The notes below the pieces were generated by a model. That model ran no database searches. It saw only the letters and a program-made list of their open reading frames with translations, and had not been told where the DNA came from. A stretch of DNA of 64,000 nucleotides from Petrosia ficiformis (lineage: Eukaryota > Porifera > Demospongiae > Haplosclerida > Petrosiidae). Location of the stretch: the NCBI GenBank assembly GCA_947044365.1, contig OX345636.1, forward strand, positions 45,757,037-45,821,036, written 5' to 3'. This document shows, piece after piece, positions 44,817 to 56,300 of this stretch. The first letter of the stretch is position 1. Each line of letters begins with the position of its first letter. A program made the position numbers and the translations under genes.

Positions 44817-45743
44817 CTAAAGGAAATAAGTACTATGTATAAGAGGGGCATGATGGAAAATGGTAAGCGATGAAAACTCTATGCATTAATTTTCATAACT
44901 GAAGATTCTAACTTACTTTACTGGAAAGAGGAGGTGTTAAGAAAGCCATTGATGTTTGTTAGGTGCAGGAAGATAGTAAGGTAAAGTGTAGTAGTCACCT
45001 ACATTTGAGTACAATTTATCTAGCAGTATAAATAACCTTTGTGTAACGACCATGTATGGTTCTAACTTAATTACTTAGGTAATAGAACTTCTAAGGTAGC
45101 CAGAGATGCCAAAATCATCCTTCAAAGGTTTTCAACAAGGCAGTCACGGACCTTAAAACAATTTGTGCAGCTGACATATTGTAAGAGGGGGAAAAACCTT
45201 GGAAACTGCCAAATAGTTTGGTCTGCTGGAATATAAGCAGCTCCAATGAAATTAGTTGAAGCTAGCAATATTGATTACAGTGTGGCTAGTTTTGATTGAG
45301 TGATCTCTGTTTCTATACAATACCTTTAAAGATTACATTTTTCTCATGTTCTGATGTGGTTCCAAACAAGGAGCTGTGTTTTGTTTACTACAAACTGACT
45401 CGTCCTTTTGATAAAAACTAGCCATATTAATTATACTATAGTGAGCTTCCTACACCCCTGCTACAATATGGTTAGTAATGATGAAATGAAAGAATTTATA
45501 ATCTACTAGAAGTACTGCAGCTACAACCTTATAGAAAAAAATTATCAAAACAAAAAGGAAAAAAAGGAGTGCTACCCAGGCAATACCTGGTTCTATAATT
45601 ATACACCTATGTATATAGTTGTTTCAGCTCAAGCAAGCATTCTATTACACACCACTCCATTAACTACGCAGCAGACATTTCACACTCCTTTCCTTTCCAT
45701 CATGCACTCCTGAGACTATTATAATAACTAATAAATTACTTAC
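44817..45743. other. Intron of SRCR copy 1, nothing recognised
   Basis: No repeats shared with the rest of the window were noticed. Confidence 0.4.
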
Positions 45744-46205
45744 TACAAGAAATATTTAAATATTGGCATGTCCGTTGTGAGTATTCAGTAGAGTGCTGGA
45801 AACAATCACCCAGACATTGGAATGATCTACTGATACATTTATCTGTTGAAATATCCCAGGACAATGCAGGTCTGCATATGAATAGTAAAGAAAATTAATA
45901 ACAATTTTGCACAAATAGTATGGTTTAATATTGTGTACATAGTTACACAATTCTGTTTGGCAATGCATAATTCATATTAACACCATGCCGGACTTACCCA
46001 GCTATACTGTTTGTGGTTAAGGCATTAGTATAACCCAGCTGACGACATCCTGAATTTAAAGCTTGTTCAGTCACATAAAAAGAACATATTGGCATGTACT
46101 TTCCATCAAGATACATTTTCAATATTCCTGTTGATGGCTCCAATCCATTGTGTTCAAGATAAATCTAACCATTATAATGAATGTCTTTAAGTAAACAGTT
46201 ACCAT

Positions 46206-48810
46206 CTATATAAAACAAGTTTCAGTAGCATAAATTATTAATTATCAACTGCATGTCTATGATAATTATTAATATACTATACTATATCATTAGAAGTACT
46301 TCTGAAGGTATTGGATTTGTCTGTCTTATGTATATAATTACCAAAAAGAACACCCCACATTCAAGTTTGCTTTCAAGTATAAAATAATAATTATTACTTC
46401 AAATATCATGTGTGTATGTGTATACTGAAGTACATTAATTTTGAAGTGTTCAGTTTGGCCAGGTATACTTGTCTGTGTCACTATAATGGTCACCTAGATA
46501 TATATATATAATAATTCTGAATTCAATCATTCTTAAGAGAAGCATTTTTGCTGGGATACATCCTCCCTTCTCTCATTTTTTTGTCTACTGACATTCTAAC
46601 AAAGCTAACAAATATTTAGATTCTACCAGTCATTTTGTATCACTTCAATTATAATATCCTATTTCTCCAGTTCACCAAATGGATCGGGGGTTTCATTTAA
46701 ATTACAATTTCTGTTTATAGTTAATTAAGATACTATTTAAGCTGCCAAGTATAGCGCAGTTACAACTACACAACTAACACTCATAAAGTATATGTAGACT
46801 ACATCAAATAATGATCCCAAAAACGCTACATACTCTAAATTACTCATGAAAACAATACTTTTTTTCACAGGAGTTAATGTAGGACCAAAAATTGAACAAA
46901 TCACTTCCATATAACCCTACATTGCTCCAGTAGTTTGAAAAAGTAGCAAATTACCTGTATTCAGTTGCAACGAAGGCTTTGAATTTCATGAAATACTGAG
47001 CTACACCTTGCAATCACTTATTATTATATGCATTAATTATAATTAATTAAAGCTGTTCCAAGATGATTCCAATTAATTTCAGATATTATTCAAATTAATA
47101 TCCAATATTTTATTACAATAAATTTCCTATATTTATCAAACATTCAACGATAATATTCAGATAAATTTCCAACTATGATTCAATGTACAATAACAAGGTT
47201 TTTTCAATATATTTCAGTTTCCCAATTCCAGTAGTGATTGTGGGTGTAGTTGGAATAATTATTAAAGTTAATTGTTTTTTCCCCCGTATTGTAAAACTGT
47301 AAGTGCTATACTCAGATCAGGTGGTTGAGAATAATTATTTACAAAATACGAAAGATTGTAAGTTGGAAAATAGAAATCAATCCACCTTTGGCTTCTGTGT
47401 TTTATTGATGTCTTCAATGCAAGACTAGTAATATACATACATATTCTGTAAATGTCTTTTTGTTAGTTTTCGACATATATCTTCATTTGTGAAGGTATGA
47501 GCAAAGGAAAATAAGAGAGAGAGGGTTTCTTCATGTAGCAGTCACTTAACTAGTAAGAAAACCGCAACCCACCCACTATTTATAATAACTAATAAGCATA
47601 CAACCATTGCAATGATACTGGAGTGGCGGATCTAGAAATTTAAGAAGGGGTTTCTAAAAATAGCAGCATGCGAAGCGTGTGAAATTTGACTAATTAACTA
47701 TTCATGAAGACTGTGGTCAACATTTCATAATTACTAATCACAACTTAACTTCCTCTCTCGGGCACTAAGTAGCCTGATGTCATATCGGGACAGCTAGGAA
47801 AGGGTATGCAAACTTACTATAGGTTAATAACTTAGCACTAGATATAATGATTTATCATACTAAATGTTTGATGAAACACAAGCATCAGATTCACAACCAG
47901 ACTTCACTGCAGTCATGGCCACCACTGCAATTGGCAACAGGGGCGAGTCTACAGTGGGGGCAGGGAGGGCAATTGCTCCCCCCCCCCCCCCCCACCCCCC
48001 AAGTTTTTATTTCAATGAAAATTTTTGAAAATTAAAATTTCTCTTGAGTTATTTACATAAATGACACGAAGGGTGGAGTTTGTTTACACAACTAGTCAAT
48101 CAATTTACGCAAGCATAATTCTGCGTCTAAAATTTGGATTGTGCATAGCGCAAATGAAGTGATCACACCCCTCATGAATAATTAATAAGGCAAAATTTTT
48201 CTCGCTAGTTTTGCCATTCACCGGTTCTCTTTGTATACGTGTATGTGATACACATTAAACCCTGTAGAGACTAGTAGGCCCTGTGGGCCATAATGAAATC
48301 ACTCATTGTCAAGTGTGTTCAGATCAGCTATGTGTGAGAGAATTATAGAGTATAGGGCTGGGAATCAGCTGAGATTCTGAAATTGATTATCGCTAACTAC
48401 AAATGGATCGATAATTGATTAAAATCAGTGGAAGTAATTAGGCCAATGAAGTCAATTAATGCAGGAAACTCCTCCATTTAATGATCCAAAAGGCTTCCTG
48501 TCACTTCCACATTGTGCATTATAGTTTTTAATGCATCAGTTATCGACACCAGATATGATCTAATTTGTCCGTCGTGACTTTACTCAAGTAGGTTTTGTTT
48601 CCGACAGCACTAGAGCAACGAGATTGCTTTCATTAACTGCTAGTTTATGGATCTTACTAACTCCAAAATTTGAAGCTGTTCTCCGTCATAAATGTGAAGT
48701 TATACGCCTTTTTATCACATGGGTGCTATAACCATTGTAATAACACTTGCAAATAATTATAATTATTCATATTATTATACAAATTCCAAATTTACTTGAC
48801 ACTGCTAGCT
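46206..48810. other. Intron region of SRCR copy 1
   Basis: Contains a short fragment of the hairpin element (46.88-46.92 kb: TAATGTAGGACC...TCCATATAACCCTACAT), a run of about 17 C at 47978-47998, and a fragment of the GGCCCGTAGGGCC repeat (48.23-48.30 kb). The missing SRCR1 exon was looked for here and not found. Confidence 0.5.
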
Positions 48811-48811
48811 A

Positions 48812-49239
48812 CACTGCAGAAAGAGTTTGGTCATTACAACCAATCAGTTGGTTACCTCGATTGCATAATTTAATAATATGCCTTTTCACCATACTGCTGT
48901 ATTGAGCTGTTGAAAGATAAGTCAGTTGCAATTTGTTAGTTTTGGTGTTGAATTATTGTTGTTCACAATGACTAAGTAAATTGATAGTGGAGGATGACTG
49001 ATATGATGTCAGTTCTTATGTAAACGTATAGTGGGGAAGAACTGACATGTAAACGGTGATTACTTCAGAAACTTGTTTTCACAACTGTTGGGTCATCTAC
49101 CACTATTAATTTACTGGGCCATTGCCAACACCATTCCAATACAGCAAGGGAGTGAATGGAATGCTATTATTAACTGACATGCAATTGAGGTACAATCAAC
49201 TATACATACTGGCTGAAATAACCAAATTGTTTTGCTGTG
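48812..49239. repeat. MITE, CACTGCA-AAACAGTTTGGTT family, 428 bp
   Basis: TA|CACTGCAGAAAGAGTTTGG at the left and AATTGTTTTGCTGTG|TA at the right. CAATCAGTTGGTTACCTCGA is inside. Target duplication TA. Confidence 0.78.
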
Positions 49240-49254
49240 TATAGATGGCTCAGA

Positions 49255-49582
49255 GCAACTAGTGGTTACATGCAATTAGATGTGAAGTTGATCATACAAT
49301 ATCAGCTGTGTTTTGGCCCAGTATTTCTTATATTATATCAAGTTGACGCAAAAGAACTTGATGACTACTGGTGTCTTATGTATTCTGAAGATATGAAGAA
49401 AGGATATTTAGTGTTATGTAAACAAAACGTTTTATGCACAGTTTTCCAAGTTTACAAGTATGCTAGCACTAAATTATCTTTTAGTAGTAACATTGGCGCC
49501 AATAGAATGTGTCTTTAGCAAAGCTGGAAATGTTTTAAATGTAAATTGGTCTCGCCTTTTGCCAAAGAACATTCAATGTATG
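49255..49582 (+). pseudogene. hAT transposase C-terminal (dimerisation) fragment
   Basis: The frame near 49455-49580 reads LALNYLLVVTLAPIECVFSK followed by AGNVLNVNWSRLLPKNIQ. This is the hAT-family C-terminal dimerisation motif (…ERVFSKAG…RSRL-P-N). The upstream part (49255-49440) is open but not clearly recognisable. It ends where a composite element begins. Confidence 0.65.
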
Positions 49583-50670
49583 ATATCAGAGAGTATGGTG
49601 GTACTCTCTGTGTAAGTAAAATGGCCTGTAAACAAATGGCTGCCCATGCATTTCAATTGTGCTAATATATATAGAGAGATATAATTCTTAATACACAAAT
49701 GCCTTTTGATATATCTTATGACTAACAATCACTAGTATTGCTGTAATCTACTAAAAATATTCACAGAGTTATCCAACATTCAGAAAAACAATGGAAACAA
49801 GAATACTGAATGAAAAACATTTTCAATAAAAATAAAAGAAGGTGTAGGGATGTCAAAACCCAAAAAGGTATGTCAACAAGGCTCGGATAGTACTAACAAA
49901 CCACTTACATGTAATCCTACATATTATATATATATATATGTATATATATTATATATATATATATATGTAATATATATACCATGGCTTCGAGGTGTATATT
50001 CGCCATATACACCGAGAAGCCATGGTATATATAATATATTCTATAGCTTGATGGATGGATATGTGTCGACAAGTAACGATTGAGGACTTATGTGTCTGTG
50101 ACGAGTACTCTAACTTTTTTCTTCAACTTGTCAATCTCCAAATGTGACTCAAACGAAAACCTAGTTGTTTGGCTGCGCTGTTCTTTCTGTTGTTTTCTTT
50201 TTTTCAATGAAAGGCAAGGCAGAATTTACCGTCTATTCGTGTTATCTTCATGACCTTTCAGTATCTGATGCGTGCATGTGCAATATGTGTATGAATATTA
50301 TTATAGATATACTCTACCTATTATAGCTGCTTAATATACACCTGCATACAGATGGAATCCTGCAGCTAGCAACAGGTTTACCTTTCACCAACATTGAAAT
50401 TATTACACCTGTGGTTATGTGTATATCGCGTATATACAACCTGTCGGTACTTTGATGTTTCCCACAACTATAGTATATATATATATATATATATACTGTT
50501 CTTTGTCTTTTGTTTTATATAGGTACTTATGTAGGGTAAACATTATATGAAAGTGATTTGTTTAATTTTTGGTCCTACATTAACCTCCTATGTTAGCACT
50601 ATCCCAACCTTATTCACATCGTTTTTGGGTTTTGATATCAAAACACCTCCTTTTTCATTTTCTTTTAGAT
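49583..50670 (+). mobile_element. Composite element, copy 4, with insertion in the hairpin
   Basis: Left end TA|TCAGAGAGTATGGTGGTACT. Left hairpin arm near 49805-49925 (TGTAGGGATGTCAAAACCCA...). The right arm is 50515-50670 (GTACTTATGTAGGGTAAACA...GGTTTTGATATC). Foreign sequence about 590 bp long separates the arms. Confidence 0.65.
49970..50032. repeat. Hairpin with CCATGGCTTC arms
   Basis: ATATATACCATGGCTTC pairs with GAAGCCATGGTATATAT, and GGTGTATAT pairs with ATATACACC. Flanked by (TA)n. Probably the end of a small foldback element inserted at the centre of the composite hairpin. Confidence 0.85.
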
Positions 50671-51212
50671 ATATATTTATATCTACATCCATCTAATTCA
50701 TAATATTAAGTTTCAATTACCATACAATATATACAATATATGCAGTCTGATTAACTGTGAAGAGAGATATAAAACTCGAAAAAAAAACAACTCCCGTATA
50801 ACTCACTCACTTTGTGGCATTTCTATAACCACTAGCTGCTACATCACAGTATCCAAGTTGCCTACATGCTGCAGAAGCTGCTCCATCATTGAAGTTATCA
50901 ACACAGACTGCTACCCAGACACCTGCGCACATAATAGATTAACTTTATACTAGTGTATGTATTAACCCCACTGTTTAGATAAATCTCTAACACTCCATGA
51001 TCTTCTTGTTGATTGCCATTATCATTATGATTTAACCTAACATCCCCATTTTGCAAACTCTCTACTGCAACAGTCATAAGCAGTAACAGTAGTGTTGTAC
51101 ACAAAAATATCCCTGTATATTAATTATAAAAACATTATGATAATGCACAACAATAATTAATGTGAGAAGCATATATACAATCGTAAAACTTACACATATG
51201 GAATTGGAACAT

Positions 51213-52545
51213 TATTACAATAAATGAAAGTTAGCACTATGCAGCCTATATATACAATTATGTACGACCAATCAGATTGTATTTTCATGCAGTAGGAGGT
51301 GGGGGTTTGGAGGCAAACAAAATATTGTTTTCTTGGGAGTTATTAAAGGTCACATTTATGTTGATAAAGCATTTTCAGTATTTTTACAGGAAATCTTTTG
51401 ACAATTATTGTGTTATCAATTATTGCACATGCAGTTGATAGTGAGAATCACCTCATCTCTGATTTAAAAAAAGATATTCATTTTAAAGGCTATAATTAAA
51501 ACTCTTAACATTTGAAATCAAAACTGTATAATAGGATTAACAACATTTTTATGTATTATATGCACTACTATGTCAGCACAATATTTATTTCATCATATTA
51601 AATGAAGCAACAAGTACTCACTTCTAACAATAAACAGAAATTGAAGTAGTGCTAATTTTCATCTGATACAATTGAGAAACGCCATTAGCGACAGGATGTT
51701 ATCCATCGTTCAAATAAAGTGAAACATTGATGTATGATCTAGGGGACCTAATTCACCAAACCATAGAGTCTTTGTGTATATAGTTAGGGTTCAAATCTGA
51801 ACAAAAGTTGTTCACTTATTCATTATTCTTATATTACACCTCCTCCCCTAACCATCCTTACTCAACAAGCTCTTTTGCTTCATCCCTGTAGTATTTAATG
51901 ATATTCATTTAAATATTTGCAATAGGATAAAGACCTGTCAACCATACTAATAATTATATAGTAATCTACATACAGACTCTATAATCAATATTCTTAAACA
52001 GTACCATCAAGAGCATATATAAAAAGATAAAAAATTAATACATTAGTATGTAGTGAAGTATATCTGACAACAATAATAATAATATCATTAAACCTGTTTG
52101 ATGAAAACGAATTACAATTTGCATTATCCAAACACATTTTATAAGATACAAGATATTCTAAACATTATGGATATCAGCATAAATTCAACAGCTTAATCCT
52201 TTCTCAGTTCTTCTTGGCTCTATCATAATGTGTTGAAGCTGTTTGGTCATGAAATTATTGATTTCTGTACGAGTCATTTTTACCCATTCGTCCCTTTCTG
52301 TTATTATGGGATAGCTTACAAAATAGCATAGTATGCAGCAATTAGAGATGTAATTCCCTCTAACAGGTTGAACCCCTCAACTTCAAACAGGACACCTTTC
52401 TCAGCTACAATAAACTTTTGAGCATCTTTGTCATCTTAGAAGATTATTAGTCCTGTTTCAGAGAATTGTTGTTTCTTGAGAATATCTTAGAGGTTGCAAA
52501 TTGGTTTCAGACTGCATAAAGCTGATATTATTTTATACATGCATG
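51213..52545. other. Intergenic between the SRCR genes, nothing recognised
   Basis: AT-rich 5' flank of SRCR copy 1. No open frame with recognisable motif and no repeat partner seen. Confidence 0.45.
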
Positions 52546-52548
52546 TAT

Positions 52549-52551
52549 AAT

Positions 52552-52582
<31 letters not shown>
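52549..52582. repeat. (TA)n microsatellite
   Basis: TA run before the GATTAC-rich element. Confidence 0.85.
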
Positions 52583-52935
52583 AAAGGGTTGGGGTCAATT
52601 ACAAAGATATGATTACAACTACATACAATTATGATTACACCATGATTACAGAGAATGATTACTTATTATGATTACAGTCAAAAGGCTGATTATGATATAA
52701 ATTACAATTACTAAACAATCATTATCATTATGATTACAGTTAATCAATGAATAATTTGTAGACTATGAATGAAGTAAGTGATAAGTGTTACAAGACCTTT
52801 TTGATTTCACAATTAACTGTAATCATAACCGTAATTGTAATCATGCTCTGTATAGCATGATTACAATTACGATTATGATTACATAAAACGTGAAAAGTGG
52901 GATTACGAGTACATTTATGATTACAGAAAAAGTGT
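52583..52935. repeat. GATTAC-hexamer element, second copy (partial)
   Basis: Begins GGGTTGGGGTCAATTACA and continues with GATTAC/ATTATGATTACA words and inverted GTAATCATAACCGTAATTG. Related to 33774-34297; terminal CAGGCCT motifs are lost. Confidence 0.65.
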
Positions 52936-52949
52936 TAACATTGAAGTTC

Positions 52950-53295
52950 TTACTTCAATATCCCCTCCAGCCTTTTCATGTCATGAAAGATTGTGTTCTC
53001 GAGACAGTAAGATGGACATGATCACTATTGTCACATGGTGGAGCTTGTAGTAAAGATACCAGGGCAGACACAACAATCAAAACTGGTATATATGCATGTT
53101 TACAATTAACAGTCAAATCGTAATGATTATATACGAAATGGTGATGAAACAAATTTGATTTCTCATAAGTGTTCGAAATGTATGGTGTAACTGATGCTCA
53201 CTGTGAATCCTTAGTACAATATTACGTCATATGACATAGTATGCAAATTTTAGATCATATAATTATGACTTACAACTGTACAACGAAAACAAAAA
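52950..53295 (-). pseudogene. 5'-truncated duplicate of the secreted-protein gene with its promoter
   Basis: Matches 780-1128 across signal peptide, 5' leader and about 180 bp of upstream sequence. The ATG is retained, but a short insertion and a one-base loss give a TGA after six codons (MHIYQF). Downstream of codon 55 equivalent the match ends at the GATTAC element. The TATA-like box is mutated. Confidence 0.88.
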
Positions 53296-53361
53296 AAGAT
53301 AGACAAAACAAATTAAGAAATGTATAATAATTATTACACACAACATAAAATTATAAACTAC

Positions 53362-56300
53362 TCATGCTTGATCCTCATTTGGTGGCTGTCCACCAATTTG
53401 TCGATATCCTCTTCGCCGCAGTACGATACATGTTACAATCAAAACCAAAACCAAAACCAAAACAAAAATGATTAATAATGCTATAAAAACTAAGAGAACT
53501 ACAAGAACAGTGTTGTTGGAACTAGAGCCAGACATTTCTATACCAAAAAATACGATAAATAAAAATTTACACTATGATGTGGCACATATACAACTGACTT
53601 TGATTTATGATGCAGAATGCTTCTGCTCCTGATGTTTCACTAGCAGCTTTATTTTCATCAAAAGCTTGAAAAAAAAAGTAGTTGAGAAACAAAATACATA
53701 TAGTTATTGACAATATAAAAGATAAAACTATTATAAACTCACTGCATGCAAAACTGTAATGTTGACAATGTACTTGAGGGTAAGAATTAGAATGGTTGAA
53801 GCAATCAGTCAAACAGTTGTATGATGATTCTTTGCACAATACGGTTGTTGAGATATTCCATCCTGTAGTTTGCCTAAATTATGTATTCACTCAGTTTATG
53901 CATGCTAACAAGTTATACAATATTTATATCAGAAAGTACGATATAGTACTCTCTATGTAGGGATGGCATCGAAAACAATTGGCTGCCCATACATTTTAAT
54001 TGCAAGTGATGACCTGAAATCTCTTGTAATATATACAGGTAGGTTTTAATACACACATGCCTATTCATATCTAGACTACCAACATTTTCTAGATGGCCAT
54101 AGACTGTCGTTAAGGTAAAAGAACTAGTGAGTGGCAAAACTGCCCAAATCTTCATAATATTATTATTATTATTCAGTCAAATCATTTTTTTTGTTTGTTG
54201 AACTATCACAATGATTCTAGCACCATTCCAATTGCATTCACAGTACAATTGTGGTTTACAAGTATCGTGATGATATATATTCTCAGATACTATGAAAGAA
54301 GAGAGTCTCAACAACTACAAGATTTGATCTCGATTTGGACGCCATTTTTATATGTGTATTCATTAATCAAGCCACATGGAATTAATTACGCATGTGCATT
54401 TGTGTACTCGAAACATGGAAGTTGAAAAGGAGAAAGTGCTTGTTGCATTGGAATCATAAGCATAGTAACAACATTTGTGAGCAATTTCATTCTTATAATA
54501 ATAAGCCATTGTATATATACTATGATAAGCATTGGAATACTGAATGGTTGACACAGTGACTGACACTAGGACTGCAGACAGTGCTGTAAGTGAAATAGAA
54601 TGCATAAATAACTGATATATACAAAAGACTGACCTTCATTGATGAACAAATTTTAATGAATATATTATGATTGTATGATTTCATGATTTACACCACTATT
54701 TCTGCAACCTACAAAAAATATTCACACCATTCAGAAAAAAACAATGGAAACAAGAATAATAAAAAACATTTTCAATAAAAATGAAAAAAGATGTAGGGGC
54801 GTCAAAACCCCAAAAGCATACAAACAAGGTTGGGAGGCTAACATACATGTAGGACCCAAAATTAAACAAACCACTTCCATATAAACCTACATAAGTACAG
54901 CTCTTTGTATTTTGCTTTATAGCAGGGCAAGTACTTATGTAGGGTTAATATGGAAGTTTTTTGTTTAATTTTGGGTCGTATGTTAGCCTCCCAACCTTGT
55001 TCGTATGCTTTTAGGGTTTTGATGTCCCTACATCTTCTTTCATTTTTATTGAAAATGTTTTTTATTATTCTTAAAATTATATAATTATACAACTACATTA
55101 TATATATAATCATAATAAGATTCATAGCACATAATTTTCATTGGGTGTGTAAGTTTAAATTTCACATAAAAGCAGGTTGATAAATGGAAATGTAAACCTG
55201 ACAAAATAGTATTACTGTTTGGTCAATGATTGGGGTCCTGTTTGTTGGTTCTGGCCTAGGTATGGATCTCTATATTATCATCCCTATAATAAAATGTTTA
55301 ATTATATTAAAATAATATATAGATATACAAATGTATATAGTTTGGGATAATATATATATATACATACATATCCTGAACTGACATAAAATTATAATAGGCT
55401 AGTGTAAAAGTTACTTGTGCATTTGTATGGTAGAAATTCTCTCAATGTTAAAAATTGTCTTCAACTTAATATCATCTATGATTAGCATGATTCACTCATT
55501 ATACACTGCAAAAACAGTTTGGTTATATCAACCAATCAGTTGGTTGCCTCAATTGCATTTCAAATATCCCATTACTGCTGAATTGATGTGTTGAAGAGTA
55601 AGCTTCGCTGTTGGAATTTTGTTCACAATGACATGTATATTAGTCATGATTCACAGTTTATACGTCAGTACTTCCCTACTATAAGTTTACATAATTACCA
55701 ACATCATATTAGTTATATTCCACTATTAATTTACTTAGTCATTGTGAACACAACATTTCAATACTAAAAATTAAAATTACAAACTAGCTTACGATCCAAC
55801 AACTAAATACTGCAGTATGGTGTGAAAAAGCATATTATTAAATTGGCATACAATTGAGGTAACCAACTGATTGATTGAAATAACCAAACCCTTTTTGCAG
55901 TGTAGAGGTGAATGCATGTACATTATTTGTATAAGCCACATGTTACAATAGGCCATTGCTTTCCAAGCGGGAAATATATATTGTCCGTTGGATACAGCAT
56001 GCCACATGTCCTTCGGACTCATGGCAATTACTACTGTATTATTCTAACTATCATGATAAAAATGGTCATCTTGAAGCATTAAATCCCAAACCAGTAGCTA
56101 TCTCGAGCTGTCTCCAACTAAGAAAAAGACTTTCAGCACTGAACATATAATTATACAAGAATAATAAAAAACATTTTCAATAAAAATGAAAGAAGATGTA
56201 GGGATGTCAAAACCCAAAAAGCAAGCAAACAAGGTTGGGAAGCTAACTTAGGACCCAAAATTAAACAAACCACTTCCATATAACCCTACATAAGTGCTTA

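Larger units (their letters stand above)
44522..51212 (-). pseudogene. SRCR-domain single-pass receptor, copy 1 (damaged)
   Basis: Exons (minus): 51194-51212 and 50972-51112 form a signal peptide (MFQFHMWIFLCTTLLLLLMT) and the start of SRCR1 (LQNGDVRLNHNDNG). 50811-50922 is SRCR1 (VWVAVCVDNFNDGAASAACR, QLGYC). 45998-46205 is SRCR2 (GILKMYLDGKYMPIC, SGCRQLGYTNA). 45744-45871 is the SRCR2 end (WDISTDKCISRSFQCLGDC). 44751-44816 is a stalk. 44522-44700 is the membrane helix (TLLSITFISVIILCIVLSIC) and an acidic tail. Phases agree with copy 2. Two faults: TAG at 46165-46167 in SRCR2, and no recognisable counterpart of the 143-nt SRCR1 C-terminal exon, whose absence leaves phases 2 and 1 incompatible. 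Such receptors bind extracellular ligands. Confidence 0.75.
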
